Origin: JALZMG01 sp963844915
GTDB taxonomy: Bacteria > Actinomycetota > Acidimicrobiia > Acidimicrobiales > Ilumatobacteraceae
DNA length: 64,000 nt
Direction of reading: 5' to 3'
Assembly (NCBI GenBank): GCA_963844915.1
Contig: CAWJQF010000013.1
Coordinates: 558,001 to 622,000 of the forward strand
Shown here: positions 9,341 through 17,060 of the stretch, one piece after another
Position numbering within the stretch: position 1 is the first letter of the stretch
How the letters are laid out: every line of letters starts with the position of its first letter
The notes under the pieces: model-generated
Told to the model about the DNA's origin: nothing
What the model saw: the letters and a program-made list of their open reading frames with translations, nothing else
Database searches by the model: none
Position numbers and translations under genes: made by a program

Positions 9341-10258
9341 TCAAGCAGTTCCCGGTGCCGACTCCGGCGGGGTGAGGCCAAGGGCGGCCATCACCTCGGC
9401 GACGATCTGGCTGCGCGGCGGCATGCCCGGGACCTGCTCGAACTGCACGGGATCGGCGCGCTCTCCGATCGCCTCCCAACGCCTGATGGCCAGCTCGAGA
9501 AAGTCCTGCTGCGGGATCACCCAGAAGCGACCGGCCGTCACGGCATCGGCCACGGCATCGGCGATCATGGCGGGCTGCGCGCCCTCGGCGATGGCCCGCC
9601 GGAAGTGCCCCTCGATGACGCGGAACACAACCTCGTCGTCGGGCCTGGGCCCGAGCTCCGATGGCCAGTTGCGGTCGGCGTCGACGATCTGTGTGCGCAC
9701 CCAGCCGGGGCACAGCACGCTGACGCCGACCGGCAGGCCGGAGACCTGCATGGCGTGGTAGAGGTCCTCGCTGATCGCGACGACGGCGTGCTTGGAGGCG
9801 TCGTAACTCGGTCCGAACCCGGGAGCCAGGCCGGCCATCGAGGCCGTGTTGACGATGTGACCGCCGCCGATCAAGTGGGGCAAGAAGGCCCGGCAGCCGT
9901 GCACAACGCCCCAGAAGTTGACGCCCATCACCCAGTGCCAGGCCTCCAGCGGGCCGAACCAGGCGTCGGTGCGGGCGGCGACACCGGCGTTGTTGCACAC
10001 GACGTGCACGGCGCCGAAGCGCTCGAGCGTCTTGGTCGCGAGGGCATTGACGTCCGCTTCCTTGCTGACGTCCGTGTGGCTGGTCACCACCTCGATCCCG
10101 AGGGCGGCCACCTTCGTCGCCGCGTCTGCAAGGGCGTCGTCCTGGACGTCGGCCAGCACGAGGTGCAGGCCAGCCGCGGCCAGCCGTTCGGCCAGCGCCA
10201 GCCCGATCCCGCTGCCCGCTCCTGTGACGACCGCAACCTGTCCCGCAACGAGCTCCAT
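9341..10258 (-). CDS. Short-chain dehydrogenase/reductase
   Basis: A 305-residue classical SDR. The nucleotide-binding motif TGAGSGIG lies at residues 12-19, followed by an NNAG motif near 89 and the catalytic serine with YDASK near 153-157. PGWVRT is the usual loop after the active site. The ADVQDD acidic end of strand two suggests NAD preference, as inference. The tail is longer than a minimal SDR. It is monocistronic on the minus strand; no neighbour points to a substrate. Confidence 0.88.
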   Translation of the reverse strand: MELVAGQVAVVTGAGSGIGLALAERLAAAGLHLVLADVQDDALADAATKVAALGIEVVTSHTDVSKEADVNALATKTLERFGAVHVVCNNAGVAARTDAWFGPLEAWHWVMGVNFWGVVHGCRAFLPHLIGGGHIVNTASMAGLAPGFGPSYDASKHAVVAISEDLYHAMQVSGLPVGVSVLCPGWVRTQIVDADRNWPSELGPRPDDEVVFRVIEGHFRRAIAEGAQPAMIADAVADAVTAGRFWVIPQQDFLELAIRRWEAIGERADPVQFEQVPGMPPRSQIVAEVMAALGLTPPESAPGTA

Positions 10259-10470
10259 GTGCCCTCCCGGCTGAGCAACGTAGTCAGGGGGCAGACGGAG
10301 CTAAGACTCGAGATACGGCGTTCGTCAGATGCGGGCGACGGGCGCTTGCGGGCACCGTCGAGGCATGTCACATCACCGTGGTTCGCAGCCCAGCTTCCTG
10401 ACCCGCCTCGACGGGCATCTCGCCCCGCGATTCGGCTCGGCCGGATCGATCTCGAGCGCGCTCGTTGCGC

Positions 10471-11253
10471 TCAGGCGAGGGCGAGCAACAAAGCACGCCG
10501 CTCGGCGCGGCTCAGCTCCTCAGCAAGCGGCGTTGCTGCAGAGCTCGCCTCCGCCGGCGGCATGACCCACTGATCGGCCACCAGACCGGGACGCACGTCG
10601 ACGAGGCGCAGCGAGCCATCAGGCCGCGCCACCCAGTCCACGTCGTGGCTCCCATCGAACGTGCGATCGACACGACGCGAGAGGCGGGCCAGCATGGCCG
10701 TCAGCTCGACCGGGGGAGCCAGTGCATCGCCGCCGGAGATCACGTCGCGAACCCGGCCGTGGTGGTCGATCTCGGCGACCCACACGTCCTCGGGGGTCGA
10801 CGCCGCGATGCAGGCGACAACCGGTCGGGTGCGCCGACCGGTCTCGGGCCCGTCACCGAACACGATGCCCCGCCACGCCGCATCAGCCACGGGCTGCACG
10901 AGCACGGCGTTGCACGGGTCGTGAGCTGCCTCGACGGCGGCGGTGAACTCCTGGGCGCCGCTGACGGCCCGCACGGGGCCGACGATCCAGGGCTCCCGGG
11001 GCTGGCGCGCCGCGCAGGCCATCGGCGAGCGGCGGACGACGAGCGGGCGGGCGCCGTCATGGGAGATGGTCCGCCAGACCTGGTGGAGGACTCCACCCTG
11101 GTCAGGCGACCAATCGGACGTCAGTACGACACCCGGGCCGACCGGCAGGCCCATGCCGCGCGCCACGGCCAGCGTGGCAGCCTTGCGCCCGACCCGCTCG
11201 GGGTCATACGCCGACGGGTGGTCGAGCGCGATGACGGGGGTGCCGGTGTCCAT
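10471..11253 (-). CDS. PEP synthase/PPDK N-terminal (ATP-grasp) domain protein, short
   Basis: A 260-residue protein resembling the nucleotide-binding domain of pyruvate phosphate dikinase and PEP synthase. GRKAATLAVARGMGLPVGPGVVLT is the hallmark N-terminal block, and LVVRRSPMACAARQ stands where PEP synthase has VRSS-x-x-x-ED. Near the end, DVDWVARPDGSLRLVDVRPG resembles the DIEWA...LYLLQ-RP motif. The phosphohistidine and PEP-binding domains are absent, so it is a stand-alone ATP-grasp protein. The start ATG at 11253 is the first that begins conserved sequence. Confidence 0.65.
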   Translation of the reverse strand: MDTGTPVIALDHPSAYDPERVGRKAATLAVARGMGLPVGPGVVLTSDWSPDQGGVLHQVWRTISHDGARPLVVRRSPMACAARQPREPWIVGPVRAVSGAQEFTAAVEAAHDPCNAVLVQPVADAAWRGIVFGDGPETGRRTRPVVACIAASTPEDVWVAEIDHHGRVRDVISGGDALAPPVELTAMLARLSRRVDRTFDGSHDVDWVARPDGSLRLVDVRPGLVADQWVMPPAEASSAATPLAEELSRAERRALLLALA

Positions 11254-11309
11254 GGCTACAGCATCGGGCTGGCGGCATGAAGGCCGCATGGGATCGGCTT
11301 AACAACCTC

Positions 11310-11336
11310 GAGCGAAAAGGCGGAGCCTTTTCGCTC
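11310..11336. terminator. Perfect hairpin after the rib fusion gene
   Basis: GAGCGAAAAGGC, loop GGA, GCCTTTTCGCTC: a 12-bp perfect stem. It lies between the end of the ribA-type gene and the start of the ATP-grasp gene, both on the minus strand, so it probably terminates the former. Confidence 0.6.
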
Positions 11337-11448
11337 GCTGATGGGCCGGCCCAGGGCCGGCGCCGAAGAGATGCAGCCGATCGGCCGGCCAAGCCAACAT
11401 GCCGGTCAGCCCATGTCGAGCGGAAGGGCGCGGGACACGTGCCGCTGG

Positions 11449-12768
11449 TCAGCCGGCAACGTCCCAGGCCAGGAGCACGTCGTCGCCGATCGGGACGACC
11501 GACCGGTTGGTCAGCCGGATGCCGTCGGTGACCCGGTCGATGCCCAGGTCGTCCACGGCTGACGTCCCCGTTCCGATGACGAGGGGGGCGATGGCCACGA
11601 TCATCCGGTCCACGAGCCGCTGGCGCAGCAGACCCGTGATGACGGACCCGCCGCCCTCCACCAGCAGCGCTTCCATCCCCAGGCGGCGCAGGCACGCCAG
11701 CCCGGCGGCGAGGTCGACACGTCCGCCATTCGAGGTGTCCGCAGCGACGACCTCCACGGTCACTCCCGCAGCCAGCAACTGGGCGCGCCGGGCAGGGTCC
11801 GATCGGTCGGTCGTCAGCACGATCGTTGATGCGGCGTCGTTGAGGACGAGCGCCGCCTCCGGGATGCGCAGCGTGCTGTCGAGCACGACGCGTGCCGGTG
11901 AGGCGCCCGGGACCATGCGCACGGTGAGCTGCGGGTCGTCGGCGAGGACGGTCCCGATGCCCACGAGCACGCCGTCGCAGGCCGCCCGCAAGGCGTGGGA
12001 GATCTGTCGTTCGGGCTCACCGCTGATCCATCGGGCGTCGCCGCTGGACGTGGCGATCCGGCCGTCGACCGTCTGCGCGTACTTCAGCACGACGGCCGGT
12101 CGGTCCTCCCTCGGCTGCGCGACGCCGAGCAGGCCGAGCACGTCCACCGACGCGACGGGAGTCTCCACGAGGGCTACTCCGGTCGGACGAACGTGGTTCA
12201 TCCGAGCTGCCTTGGTGGCGAGGTACGCAGCGTTGCGGTGGTGAGGCGCGGTGGGCAGCGGGACGACCTCCTCGACGATCGTGCCGGCGGCACGCAGGCC
12301 GCTGACCTTCTGCGGGTTGTTCGTCAGCAAGCGGATCGAGCGGATGCCGAGCGCGGCCAGCACGGCTGCCGACTCGCCGTACTCGCGAGCGTCGACGGGC
12401 AGCCCCAGGTCGTGATTGGCGTCGACGGTGTCTGCTCCGAGATCCTGGGCGAGGTAGGCCCGCAACTTGTTGAGCAGGCCGATGCCGCGGCCTTCGTGAC
12501 CCGTGGCGTACACGAACACGCCGCGCTGCTCTGCGGCGATGACGCGCAGGCTGTGTCGCAGCTGGACACCGCAGTCGCACCGCAGCGAGCCGAGCGCATC
12601 TCCGGTGAGGCACTCCGAGTGCAAGCGGACCAGCACGTCGGCGCCGTCCGCCACGTCGCCCTTGACGAGCGCGACGTAGACGAACCCCGATGGCATCTCG
12701 AAGGCGTGTGCCTCGAAGACGCCGGCCGGGGTCGGCAGGGCGACGCGGACTACTTCGGTGGTGACCAT
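11449..12768 (-). CDS. GTP cyclohydrolase II fused to RibD C-terminal reductase domain
   Basis: A 439-residue two-domain protein. Residues 1-190 are GTP cyclohydrolase II: zinc ligands Cys53, Cys64 and Cys66 (SECLTGDALGSLRCDCG), then GHEGRGIGL at 90-98 and the NNPQK motif at 150-154. Residues 225-439 are a RibD-C (dihydrofolate reductase-like) domain, with LKYAQTVDGRIATSSGDARWIS and a glycine-rich LLVEGGGSVITGLL. Cyclohydrolase II opens GTP to a diaminopyrimidine; the reductase normally acts two steps later, after deamination. The deaminase domain is missing. RibBA and RibDG are the common fusions; this pairing is less usual. It is divergent from the dehydrogenase by 47 bases. Confidence 0.88.
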   Translation of the reverse strand: MVTTEVVRVALPTPAGVFEAHAFEMPSGFVYVALVKGDVADGADVLVRLHSECLTGDALGSLRCDCGVQLRHSLRVIAAEQRGVFVYATGHEGRGIGLLNKLRAYLAQDLGADTVDANHDLGLPVDAREYGESAAVLAALGIRSIRLLTNNPQKVSGLRAAGTIVEEVVPLPTAPHHRNAAYLATKAARMNHVRPTGVALVETPVASVDVLGLLGVAQPREDRPAVVLKYAQTVDGRIATSSGDARWISGEPERQISHALRAACDGVLVGIGTVLADDPQLTVRMVPGASPARVVLDSTLRIPEAALVLNDAASTIVLTTDRSDPARRAQLLAAGVTVEVVAADTSNGGRVDLAAGLACLRRLGMEALLVEGGGSVITGLLRQRLVDRMIVAIAPLVIGTGTSAVDDLGIDRVTDGIRLTNRSVVPIGDDVLLAWDVAG

Positions 12769-12815
12769 GAGCGCGCCGCTTCTACCCGGCCGCCGCCGAG
12801 GGGCAAACTGCCCCC

Positions 12816-13812
12816 GTGACGACCGCCCGCAGTCTCTGGTTCGTTGCACCGCGGGAAGTGGAGATCCGAGAGGTTCCGCTGCCGGCGGTGGCCGACGGCC
12901 AGGTCGTCGTGCGCACGGTGTGCTCAGGCATCAGTGCTGGCACGGAGATGCTCGCCTACCGCGGCCTGCTCGACGCGGACATGCCAGTCGACGAGGCGAT
13001 CGGGACGCTCGGAGGAACGTTCCGCCACCCCTTCCAGTACGGATACAGCTGCGTCGGACGAGTCGAGGAGAGCCGCGGCGCAGTCCCCGTCGACGACCTG
13101 GTCTTCGCCTTCCACCCTCATCAGGACCGCTTCGTGGTCGACTCCGGCGACGTCATTGCGCTCCAGGGTACGCAGCCCCGCCACGCCACGCTCCTGCCGT
13201 TTGTCGAGACCGCGCTACAGGTGACCCTCGACGCCGGGCCGGTGTTCCAGGAGACGGTCGTCGTGATCGGCGCCGGCGTGCTCGGTCTGCTGACGGTCGT
13301 TCTGCTGCGCCGAGCCGGCGCTCAGGTGATCGCCGTGGAGCCCCAGCCGTGGCGCCGCGAGCTAGCCAGCGGGCTGGGCGCGACCGCCGTCGTCCCGGAC
13401 GAGGCCGAGCGCGGCGGTCGCCGCAGCAGGACACCCGGACGGCGTGGCGCTCGCCATCGAGGCGTCCGGCAACCCGGCGGCGCTGCCGGACGCGCTCCGA
13501 CTGCTCGCCCACGAAGGCACTGTGCTCGTCGCCTCGTGGTACGGCACCCGCGAGGCGGTGCTACCGCTGGGCGACCGCTTCCACCGCCGGCGCTTGACGA
13601 TCCGCAGCACGCAGGTGTCGACGATCCCCGCTCGACAGGCCGGTCGGTGGGATCGCCGGCGCCGCCAGCGCACCGTCGTCGAGCTGCTCGGGTCGATGCC
13701 GCTCGATGTCTTCGCCACGCACATCTACTCCTTCGAGGATGCCGCCGCCGCCTATGCCGCGATCGACGAAGGTGAGCCAGGCCTGATCCACGCCGCCCTG
13801 AGGTACAAGTAG
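12816..13812 (+). CDS. Zinc-type alcohol dehydrogenase (MDR), frameshifted
   Basis: About 330 residues if repaired. The first frame runs from GTG 12816 through the N-terminal MDR domain (CSGISAGTEMLAYRG, GYSCVGRVEE) and the Rossmann motif VIGAGVLGLLTVVLLRRAG. At about 13405-13412 the conserved reading continues in another frame with AIEASGNPAALPDALRLLAHEGTVLVASW and ends FEDAAAAYAAIDEG at 13812. One inserted base or two lost bases explains it. The family reduces or oxidises a sugar- or pterin-like alcohol; the substrate is unknown. It starts the plus-strand arm of the pteridine locus and the PTPS-like gene follows after four bases. Confidence 0.72.
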
Positions 13813-13816
13813 TTCC

Positions 13817-14194
13817 ATGTTCCAGGTCGGCACCGCCATCGAGTTCCCCGCCAAGCACGTCATGCCAGGCATGGAAGGACCGGAAGGTCAACTCCACGAG
13901 CATCAGTACCGCCTCGAAGTGCTGGTCGAGCGAGAACGGCTCGACGAACGGGGGATGGTGTGCGACCTCGACGTGCTCGACGCCGTCTTGCAGCGCATCG
14001 ACGACACGGTGCGCGACGAGAACCTCGAAGTGATCAAGCCTCCGTCAGCGGAAGCGGTCACCGTCGAGGTGTTCGCGGAGTGGGCGCACCGCACGCTGGC
14101 CGCCGAGCTGCGCGGAACCGGCGCCGAGACGTTGGCGGTCCGCGTGTACGAGAACCCGGACGCCTTCGGCGGGTTCTCGGGCCGCCTGGACTGA
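13817..14194 (+). CDS. 6-pyruvoyltetrahydropterin synthase/QueD-like protein with Glu at the catalytic Cys position
   Basis: A 125-residue member of the PTPS/6-carboxytetrahydropterin synthase family. Zinc ligands are His14 (FPAKH) and His27/His29 (LHEHQYRLEV). The block RGMVCDLDVLD at 45-55 and the late Glu112 (RVYENPDAFGG) match the family. In QueD and PTPS a catalytic Cys sits four residues before the first His of the HxH pair; here that place is Glu23. This resembles PTPS-III enzymes, which make 6-hydroxymethyldihydropterin. It lies between the dehydrogenase and the glycosyltransferase, with spacings of 4 and 10 bases, so the three form an operon. Confidence 0.82.
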   Translation: MFQVGTAIEFPAKHVMPGMEGPEGQLHEHQYRLEVLVERERLDERGMVCDLDVLDAVLQRIDDTVRDENLEVIKPPSAEAVTVEVFAEWAHRTLAAELRGTGAETLAVRVYENPDAFGGFSGRLD

Positions 14195-14204
14195 GAGGCC
14201 CCGT

Positions 14205-15380
14205 GTGCTGCGCGTCCACCTGCTGACGCAAGGCTCGCCCGCCTCGGTGACCGGGGGGCACCTCTACCACCGGCGCATGGCCGAGGCGGCCCCAGCCCAC
14301 GACGCGAAGATCACCTTCGCCCAGACGCGCGTCGGCCAAGGTCGACCGGGCGATGCCGACGTCGTCGTCATCGACAGCCTCGCTGCGTGGTGCCTCGCTC
14401 CGTCGTTCCTCGTGCGCCGGCAGCTGCGGCCGCTCGTCGCGATGGTGCACCAGCAACCCGGCGGAGTCGACGTGTCGCCGGCGAGGCATCGGCTGCAGCA
14501 GGCGGCCGATCGGTTCGTCTACCGCCGCTGCGACCTCGTGCTCACGGCGAGCCGATCACTCACTGACGCGCTGGTTGTGGAACACGGCATCGATGCGGAG
14601 CGCGTGCGTCTGGTCGAGCCGGGCTGTGACCTGCCGCCGGTCGCCCGCAGGCCGGACCTGCGAGGAGGACGCCGTATCGCTCTCGTTTGCGTCTCCAACT
14701 GGTATCCGAACAAGGGGTTGCTCGAACTGCTCGATGCCGTGGCGGCTCTCCCAGCGGGCGACGCGACACTGCACCTCGCCGGCCGTGACGACGTCGATGC
14801 GGACTACGGCGACCGGGTGCGTCGGCGACTGATCGATCCCGATCTCGCGGAGCGCGTCGTCGCGCACGGCGCGGTTGATCGCCAGACCGTCGCCGAGCTC
14901 TATGCGGGCGCCGATGTCTTCGTGCTGCCCAGCTACGTCGAGGGCTACGCGACCGTGGTCGCCGAGGCGTTGTGCGCTGGGTTGCCCGTGGTGGGATGGC
15001 GGCGGCCGCACTTCGAGCGTCTCGCCACTGACGGCGTCGAAGGATGCCTCCTCGAGCCCGGCGACGTTCCCGCGCTCAGCGATGCCCTGTCACGGCTGGC
15101 CACTGACGACGACCACCGACTCCGGCTCGCCGCCGCGGCGCGGCGTCGTGGCTCGACGCTGCCGACCTGGGACGACACCGCAGCGAGGTTCTTCTCCGCC
15201 CTACGTGCAGCCGCCGCTGCGGTTGAACCAGCGGACGACCGGTCCGGCCGACTCGATGTCGATGCGGCTGACGCTGGCGTCCTCGACGAACGTTCGCCAG
15301 GAGATCTGGTGGGACACCCCGAGCGCCCAGGCCAGCGCCGCCTTGATCGGGCTGACGTGGGTGACAACCACGACGACTGA
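14205..15380 (+). CDS. Glycosyltransferase family 4-type protein
   Basis: A 391-residue GT-B glycosyltransferase. The N-terminal half opens VHLLTQGSPASVTGGHLYHRRM, the donor half has CVSNWYPNKGLLELLDAV, and the E-x7-E-type donor motif is PSYVEGYATVVAEALCAGLPVVGW near residues 244-265. The reaction is transfer of a sugar from an NDP-sugar; context suggests a pteridine acceptor, as inference. The last 60 codons run antisense over the phosphatase gene and look like a lost stop codon rather than real protein; a natural end is near residue 335. Confidence 0.82.
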   Translation: MLRVHLLTQGSPASVTGGHLYHRRMAEAAPAHDAKITFAQTRVGQGRPGDADVVVIDSLAAWCLAPSFLVRRQLRPLVAMVHQQPGGVDVSPARHRLQQAADRFVYRRCDLVLTASRSLTDALVVEHGIDAERVRLVEPGCDLPPVARRPDLRGGRRIALVCVSNWYPNKGLLELLDAVAALPAGDATLHLAGRDDVDADYGDRVRRRLIDPDLAERVVAHGAVDRQTVAELYAGADVFVLPSYVEGYATVVAEALCAGLPVVGWRRPHFERLATDGVEGCLLEPGDVPALSDALSRLATDDDHRLRLAAAARRRGSTLPTWDDTAARFFSALRAAAAAVEPADDRSGRLDVDAADAGVLDERSPGDLVGHPERPGQRRLDRADVGDNHDD

Positions 15381-15770
15381 CGATCCCGCCGCTGCGGTCA
15401 GCTCCTCGCACGCTTCGGCGACCCTCGATGCGAGCGTCGCGTGCGACTCGACACCGAGCGGCGTGAAGTGGGCATCCTCCCGCCAACGAGCCCACAGCTC
15501 CGGTGCCATGGCAGCGGCTGGTTGCTCGTCGTACGGGCCGTAGTCGAGCTCGATCCACCGATCGTCGAGCTGCACGTGCGGACCGAGCACGCCCGCGGTC
15601 TGCCGTGCCCTCAGGAGCGGACTCGAGACGATCACGTCGGGGCGGGGCAACCATGTGGCGAGCGCGCTCGCCTGTTCCCAGCCGGTCGGCGTCAGCGGCG
15701 GGTCGGCCCGCCCCAGCAGATGCCCTCGGCGGTTGGCCATCGTCTCGCCATGACGGACGAGCAGGAGCAC
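15201..15770 (-). CDS. Histidine phosphatase (phosphoglycerate mutase-like) family protein
   Basis: A 189-residue enzyme with the RHGET catalytic motif at 6-10 (phosphohistidine nucleophile), SSPLLRARQTA around 49-59, and VTHVSPIK with the second catalytic histidine. Size and motifs fit alpha-ribazole phosphatase or similar small-molecule phosphatases; the exact substrate is unclear. It is convergent with the glycosyltransferase and overlaps it by 180 bases. A dephosphorylation step in the neighbouring pteridine pathway is possible but unproven. The regulator gene upstream ends four bases before this start. Confidence 0.85.
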   Translation of the reverse strand: MLLLVRHGETMANRRGHLLGRADPPLTPTGWEQASALATWLPRPDVIVSSPLLRARQTAGVLGPHVQLDDRWIELDYGPYDEQPAAAMAPELWARWREDAHFTPLGVESHATLASRVAEACEELTAAAGSSVVVVVTHVSPIKAALAWALGVSHQISWRTFVEDASVSRIDIESAGPVVRWFNRSGGCT

Positions 15771-15774
15771 TCCG

Positions 15775-16512
15775 TCACCGTCCCTTGCGCGGGCGACGGC
15801 TCACGTCGAGCCGGACACAGCACGCGTCATCCGACGGTTCGAGGCGCGCCGTGAGGACGTCGTCGCCGAGCGCTTCAGCCATCCCGGAGAGCAGGTCGAG
15901 GTTCATTCCACACACGAGCTCGCGTTGCTCCTCGACCAAGGCGTGGAACGGGCAGTTGGTCAACACGACCTCGCCGCCGCGCGAGCGCGGTTCGTAGCCG
16001 TTGCCGTCGAGCTCGTCGAGCGCGGCCTGGAGGAGCGCGCGGCGGCTCGCCGGCGTCCCTGCTCCCTGCCGGGCCATGGCACCAAGCTGGCGGCCGCGCG
16101 ACGTGGCGGTGTCGCGCAGGGCGTCCTGAGCGGGCCGTCCGCTGTGGATCGCATCGGAGATCGCACTCGCCAGCAGCGCCGCGGCGACGTCGTACTGGCG
16201 GGCGGGAAGGCTCACCGACAGCTCGTCGGCGGCCCGTCGGTACAGCTTGGCCGGCCGACCGGCGCCGGGCCCCTGGCGGCCGGTGAGTCGGCGGAACTCC
16301 GTGGTGAGCAAGCCGTCGGCGACCAGCCGGTCGAGATGGAACCCGGCGACCGAGCGGGCGACGCCCAGCGCCTCGGCCGCCTCGTCCTTGCTCACGGCCT
16401 CACCGCGGCTGACGACGAACCGGTAGAGCGCGCGGCGCTGCGGTTCGGCCAGCGACGCGACACCGGCGATGCGGGCGTCGAGATCGGCGGGCACCGTGAG
16501 AAGTCTAGGCAT
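15775..16512 (-). CDS. HTH transcriptional regulator with cysteine cluster (SufR/ArsR-like)
   Basis: A 245-residue regulator. Residues 20-95 form a winged helix-turn-helix (SKDEAAEALGVARSVAGFHLDRLVADGLL) with the GPGAGRPAKLYR wing. The C-terminal domain has Cys187, Cys201 and a Cys231-Cys232 pair, in a layout recalling the Fe-S-binding cysteines of SufR-like repressors. It probably senses metal, Fe-S status or redox. It diverges from the DoxX/reductase operon, which is its likely target; inverted repeats lie between them. Confidence 0.75.
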   Translation of the reverse strand: MPRLLTVPADLDARIAGVASLAEPQRRALYRFVVSRGEAVSKDEAAEALGVARSVAGFHLDRLVADGLLTTEFRRLTGRQGPGAGRPAKLYRRAADELSVSLPARQYDVAAALLASAISDAIHSGRPAQDALRDTATSRGRQLGAMARQGAGTPASRRALLQAALDELDGNGYEPRSRGGEVVLTNCPFHALVEEQRELVCGMNLDLLSGMAEALGDDVLTARLEPSDDACCVRLDVSRRPRKGR

Positions 16513-16537
16513 CCGGAGATCTCTAAGAAAGACAAAT

Positions 16538-16572
16538 CTTGACGAAAGAAGCTGAGCTGGTCTAACGTCAAG
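16538..16572. promoter_or_regulatory. Promoter and inverted repeat between the regulator and the DoxX operon
   Basis: CTTGACG at 16538-16544 and CGTCAAG at 16566-16572 are exact reverse complements. For the plus strand, -35 TTGACG at 16539-16544 and -10 TAACGT at 16563-16568 have an 18-base spacer. Bound dimer at both half-sites would block the promoter. A further TCAAG follows at once. Confidence 0.5.
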
Positions 16573-16598
16573 TCAAGTTGATTTTAGAGGAGGTTGGC

Positions 16599-17060
16599 AT
16601 GGCCACGATCACCCAGCAGGAGCGCACAGCGACAGCTGCCTGGAGCATCCGATCCCGTGATCCAGCGTTCCAGGCGTTCTGGTTGCTGCGCATCGGGTTC
16701 GCCGTCGCGCCGATCCTGTTCGGTCTCGACAAGTTCTTCGACGTGCTCGTCGACTGGCGGATCTACCTCGCGCCCGAGCTCAACGACGTGATCCCCGGGA
16801 ACGCGCATCAGGCGATGCTCGTGGTGGGTGTTGTCGAGATCGTCGCCGGATTGATCGTCGCGGTCCGGCCCCGGTTCGGTGGCTACCTGGTCGCCGCGTG
16901 GCTGGCCGGCATCATCGTCAACCTCCTGCTGCTCGGCGACTTCTACGACGTCGCACTGCGGGACTTCGGACTGCTGCTCGGCGCCCTCGCCCTCGCTCGA
17001 CTCGCCACTCGGTTCGGGGGAGCCGACGCCGGGTACAACGGTGTCGTCGATGACCGCTGA
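16599..17060 (+). CDS. DoxX-like membrane protein
   Basis: A 153-residue integral membrane protein with four hydrophobic helices (about 27-45, 68-87, 93-112 and 118-136) and the DoxX-like start FWLLRIGFAVAPILFGLDKF. Proteins of this family often form part of membrane redox or thiol-stress complexes. The ATG at 16599 is preceded by GAGGAGG. Its 3' end overlaps the next gene by 11 bases. Control by the divergent cysteine-rich regulator is likely. Confidence 0.75.
   Translation: MATITQQERTATAAWSIRSRDPAFQAFWLLRIGFAVAPILFGLDKFFDVLVDWRIYLAPELNDVIPGNAHQAMLVVGVVEIVAGLIVAVRPRFGGYLVAAWLAGIIVNLLLLGDFYDVALRDFGLLLGALALARLATRFGGADAGYNGVVDDR

Noticed and set aside
9003..9761. A 252-codon plus-strand frame upstream of and over the SDR gene
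   Set aside because: Its second half is antisense to the SDR, and the first half shows no family motif or ribosome site.
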